Positions 6,782 through 8,293 of a stretch of DNA of 8,293 nt are shown here, piece after piece. Positions within the stretch are counted from its first letter, which is position 1; every line of letters begins with the position of its first letter. Below the pieces are notes generated by a model. It saw only the letters and a list, made by a program, of their open reading frames with translations. It was not told where the DNA came from and made no database searches. Source of the DNA: Dichloromethanomonas sp964477085 (GTDB lineage Bacteria; Bacillota; Desulfitobacteriia; Desulfitobacteriales; Syntrophobotulaceae); contig CAYZDF010000096.1 in assembly GCA_964477085.1 (NCBI GenBank), positions 1 to 8,293 on the forward strand, written 5' to 3'. The translations under genes were made by a program, and so were the position numbers.

Positions 6782-7420
6782 CTAACCAATACGTGACGCA
6801 ACAATCTCCTTAATCGGCGAAAAACTTTGTCTATGTATAGGACAAGGACCAAATCGGGCAATCGCTTCGAGATGTAATTTGGTACAATATCCTTTGTGTT
6901 GATCAAAACAATATTCGGGATAGACCTCATGCATCTCATACATCAACTCATCCCTTGCCACTTTGGCCAGGATAGAAGCAGCTGCGATACTGGCACTAAG
7001 TCCATCTCCGCCAATAATTGACTTATGTAATAAGCTAATATTAAGCCTGTCTCTCCCGTCAACTAATACAAAATCAGGGGTTATTAAGAGGTTGTCCAAG
7101 GCCCTTTTCATAGCCAGCTTGGTTGCAACCAGAATATTGAGTAAATCAATTTCTTTAGAAGTAGCGCTCCCAAGAGCAAACGCCACGGCTTGCTCCTTTA
7201 TTTTCTGAGCTAGATATATCCTCTTCTTCTCTGTCAGTTTTTTAGAGTCATCTAAGCCCGGCAAATCAAATTCTCTGGGAAGGATACAGGCTGAGGCAAT
7301 AACCGGGCCGGCCAGTGGCCCTCTCCCAGCTTCATCCACACCCGCAATAAGACCATACCCTTCTTTATATAATTCTCCTTCGATCTGCAGCAGCTGACTA
7401 ATCCTCTGGCTCTCATCCAT
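6782..7420 (-). CDS. rnhB: Ribonuclease HII
   Basis: The 212-residue protein is a full-length RNase HII, which cuts RNA in RNA-DNA hybrids and single ribonucleotides embedded in duplex DNA. The hallmark GVDEAGRGPLAGPV carries Asp29 and Glu30. LVDGRD gives Asp121, and IIGGDGLSASIAAASILAKVARD gives Asp139 as the fourth metal ligand, with the invariant downstream helix. The DSKKLTEKKR segment at 58-67 is also typical. All four acidic active-site residues are present. The ATG at 7418-7420 has AGGGGG 9 nt upstream. It follows rbgA by 72 nt, an adjacency common in Firmicutes, and ends shortly before a strong terminator. The intergenic space contains a possible own promoter. Confidence 0.96.
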   Translation of the reverse strand: MDESQRISQLLQIEGELYKEGYGLIAGVDEAGRGPLAGPVIASACILPREFDLPGLDDSKKLTEKKRIYLAQKIKEQAVAFALGSATSKEIDLLNILVATKLAMKRALDNLLITPDFVLVDGRDRLNISLLHKSIIGGDGLSASIAAASILAKVARDELMYEMHEVYPEYCFDQHKGYCTKLHLEAIARFGPCPIHRQSFSPIKEIVASRIG

Positions 7421-7470
7421 GGAAGATTTCCCCCTGCCAATTATCCCAAAATATGTACTTTATGGTTACC

Positions 7471-7500
7471 ATTATAATATTAATCTCGACTGCTAGTCCA
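7471..7500 (-). promoter_or_regulatory. Possible sigma-A promoter for rnhB
   Basis: On the minus strand TGGACT (7500-7495, 4 of 6 to TTGACA, overlapping the rbgA stop) is followed after 18 nt by a perfect TATAAT (7476-7471). An imperfectly centred 11-bp palindrome, ATGGTTACCAT (7462-7472), overlaps the end of the -10 and the expected start point. The -10 is strong but the -35 is weak and the spacing is one base long. Confidence 0.35.
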
Positions 7501-8293
7501 TGGTGACTTTGGCGATTTTTCCGCTTCGAAATTCTCTTAAGAATATTTGGGATGCCTTCAGTGTATCCACTCTGCCACCACTGATCAAGCACCCTCTCTT
7601 GTGGCCAACCCCCTCCAGGTTGAGCTCCCCGTCAGTAAGCTGGTAGAAATCTTTGACTTCCTGTGGGTAGTTATCTATTAACCACATCAAAAGCCAATGT
7701 GCCAGTTCCTCCTGGTCAAATACTTCATCACGTACTGCTCCCGTTGCAGCTAACTTTCTTCCGATCTCGGGATCACTGAATTTAGGCCAAAGCATTCCAG
7801 GCGTATCGAGTAATTCTACTTTAGGGTGAATGCGAATCCATTGGTTACCCCTAGTGACGCCAGGTTTGTTTCCGGTTTTAGCCTGAGCACCTCCGGTGAG
7901 TTGGTTAATCAAAGAAGACTTCCCAATATTCGGGATGCCGACGACCATCGCCCTTATCGGTCTGCCAATAACACCTTTTGCAGCTAAACGCTCCATTTTT
8001 TCGGACATGACGTCTTCCATCAAAGGTACAATCTTCTTAATACCGATACTCGTCATAGCGCTAATGGCCAGAACCGGACTTTCTTTACCTAGTTCATTGA
8101 GCCAACGATCTGTCTTCGATACATCAGCCAAGTCGGCTTTATTAAGCAGTAAGATACGAAGCTTATTTCCCAAAAGTTCGCGCAGAAGAGGATTACGACT
8201 GCTTAAAGGCAGCCTGGCATCTCCCAACTCTAAAACAACATCAACCCACTTCAGCTGTTCTTGCAGTTTTCGTTTGGCTTTGGTCATATGACC
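7493..8293 (-). CDS. rbgA: Ribosome biogenesis GTPase RbgA (YlqF), 5' partial
   Basis: The frame stays open to the window edge. The last visible codons upstream of an internal Met (8285-8287) read Gly-His, matching the family N-terminus ...FPGHMTKAKRK, so only a few residues lie outside. Numbering from that Met, the circularly permuted GTPase order is clear: G4 NKAD at 49-52, G5 SAMTS at 76-80, then G1 GIPNIGKSS at 117-125, the G2 threonine in PGVTRG at 142-147, and G3 DTPG at 161-164. A C-terminal helical domain (about 175-264) follows. RbgA promotes late assembly of the 50S ribosomal subunit and acts in the cytoplasm. The gene heads the visible rbgA-rnhB unit; any promoter is outside the window. 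Confidence 0.96.
   Translation of the reverse strand, partial: GHMTKAKRKLQEQLKWVDVVLELGDARLPLSSRNPLLRELLGNKLRILLLNKADLADVSKTDRWLNELGKESPVLAISAMTSIGIKKIVPLMEDVMSEKMERLAAKGVIGRPIRAMVVGIPNIGKSSLINQLTGGAQAKTGNKPGVTRGNQWIRIHPKVELLDTPGMLWPKFSDPEIGRKLAATGAVRDEVFDQEELAHWLLMWLIDNYPQEVKDFYQLTDGELNLEGVGHKRGCLISGGRVDTLKASQIFLREFRSGKIAKVTMD

Noticed and set aside
7252..7440. 62-codon minus ORF beginning upstream of rnhB in another frame
   Set aside because: It lies almost wholly inside rnhB, whose complete active site confirms its own frame.
7896..8291. 131-codon plus-strand ORF opposite rbgA
   Set aside because: Antisense to a fully recognisable GTPase; no domain features of its own.

Overview
The window looks like a housekeeping chromosomal segment from a low-GC, endospore-forming Firmicute, plausibly a clostridial or Peptococcaceae-type organism. 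The reasons are the strong purine-rich ribosome binding sites, a spore-cortex-lytic type enzyme, and the rbgA-rnhB-...-yraN-comM gene order familiar from Firmicutes. The genus is not determined by the sequence. I see no CRISPR array, tRNA, rRNA, insertion sequence, prophage or recognisable defence cassette.

Layout: nearly everything is on the minus strand, so transcription runs from high to low coordinates. At the right edge is rbgA (ribosome-assembly GTPase, its first few residues outside the window), followed by rnhB (RNase HII). A strong hairpin plus T-run at 6718-6742 ends that unit. Next comes an AT-rich gap of about 440 bp that holds at most a start-less ORF that may be a gene remnant. 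Then come sleL/yaaH-like (two LysM domains plus GH18), yraN (UPF0102 nuclease-fold protein), comM (Lon-like plus AAA+ Mg-chelatase-like ATPase) and a large uncharacterised lipoprotein. No convincing terminator separates sleL, yraN, comM and the lipoprotein gene, so they may be co-transcribed down to the hairpin at 1144-1169.

At the left edge a plus-strand gene converges on this block. It encodes a CPBP (CAAX/Abi) intramembrane protease truncated at its 5' end by the window. Its cytoplasmic tail carries two DUF3006-like domains.

Together the minus-strand genes cover ribosome maturation (RbgA), ribonucleotide and RNA-DNA hybrid removal (RnhB), DNA processing (YraN, ComM) and spore peptidoglycan turnover (SleL). 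The least ordinary items are the protease with tandem DUF3006 domains, with a well-placed internal ribosome binding site before the second copy, and the unexplained gap between rnhB and sleL. I found no clear previously undescribed multi-gene system.
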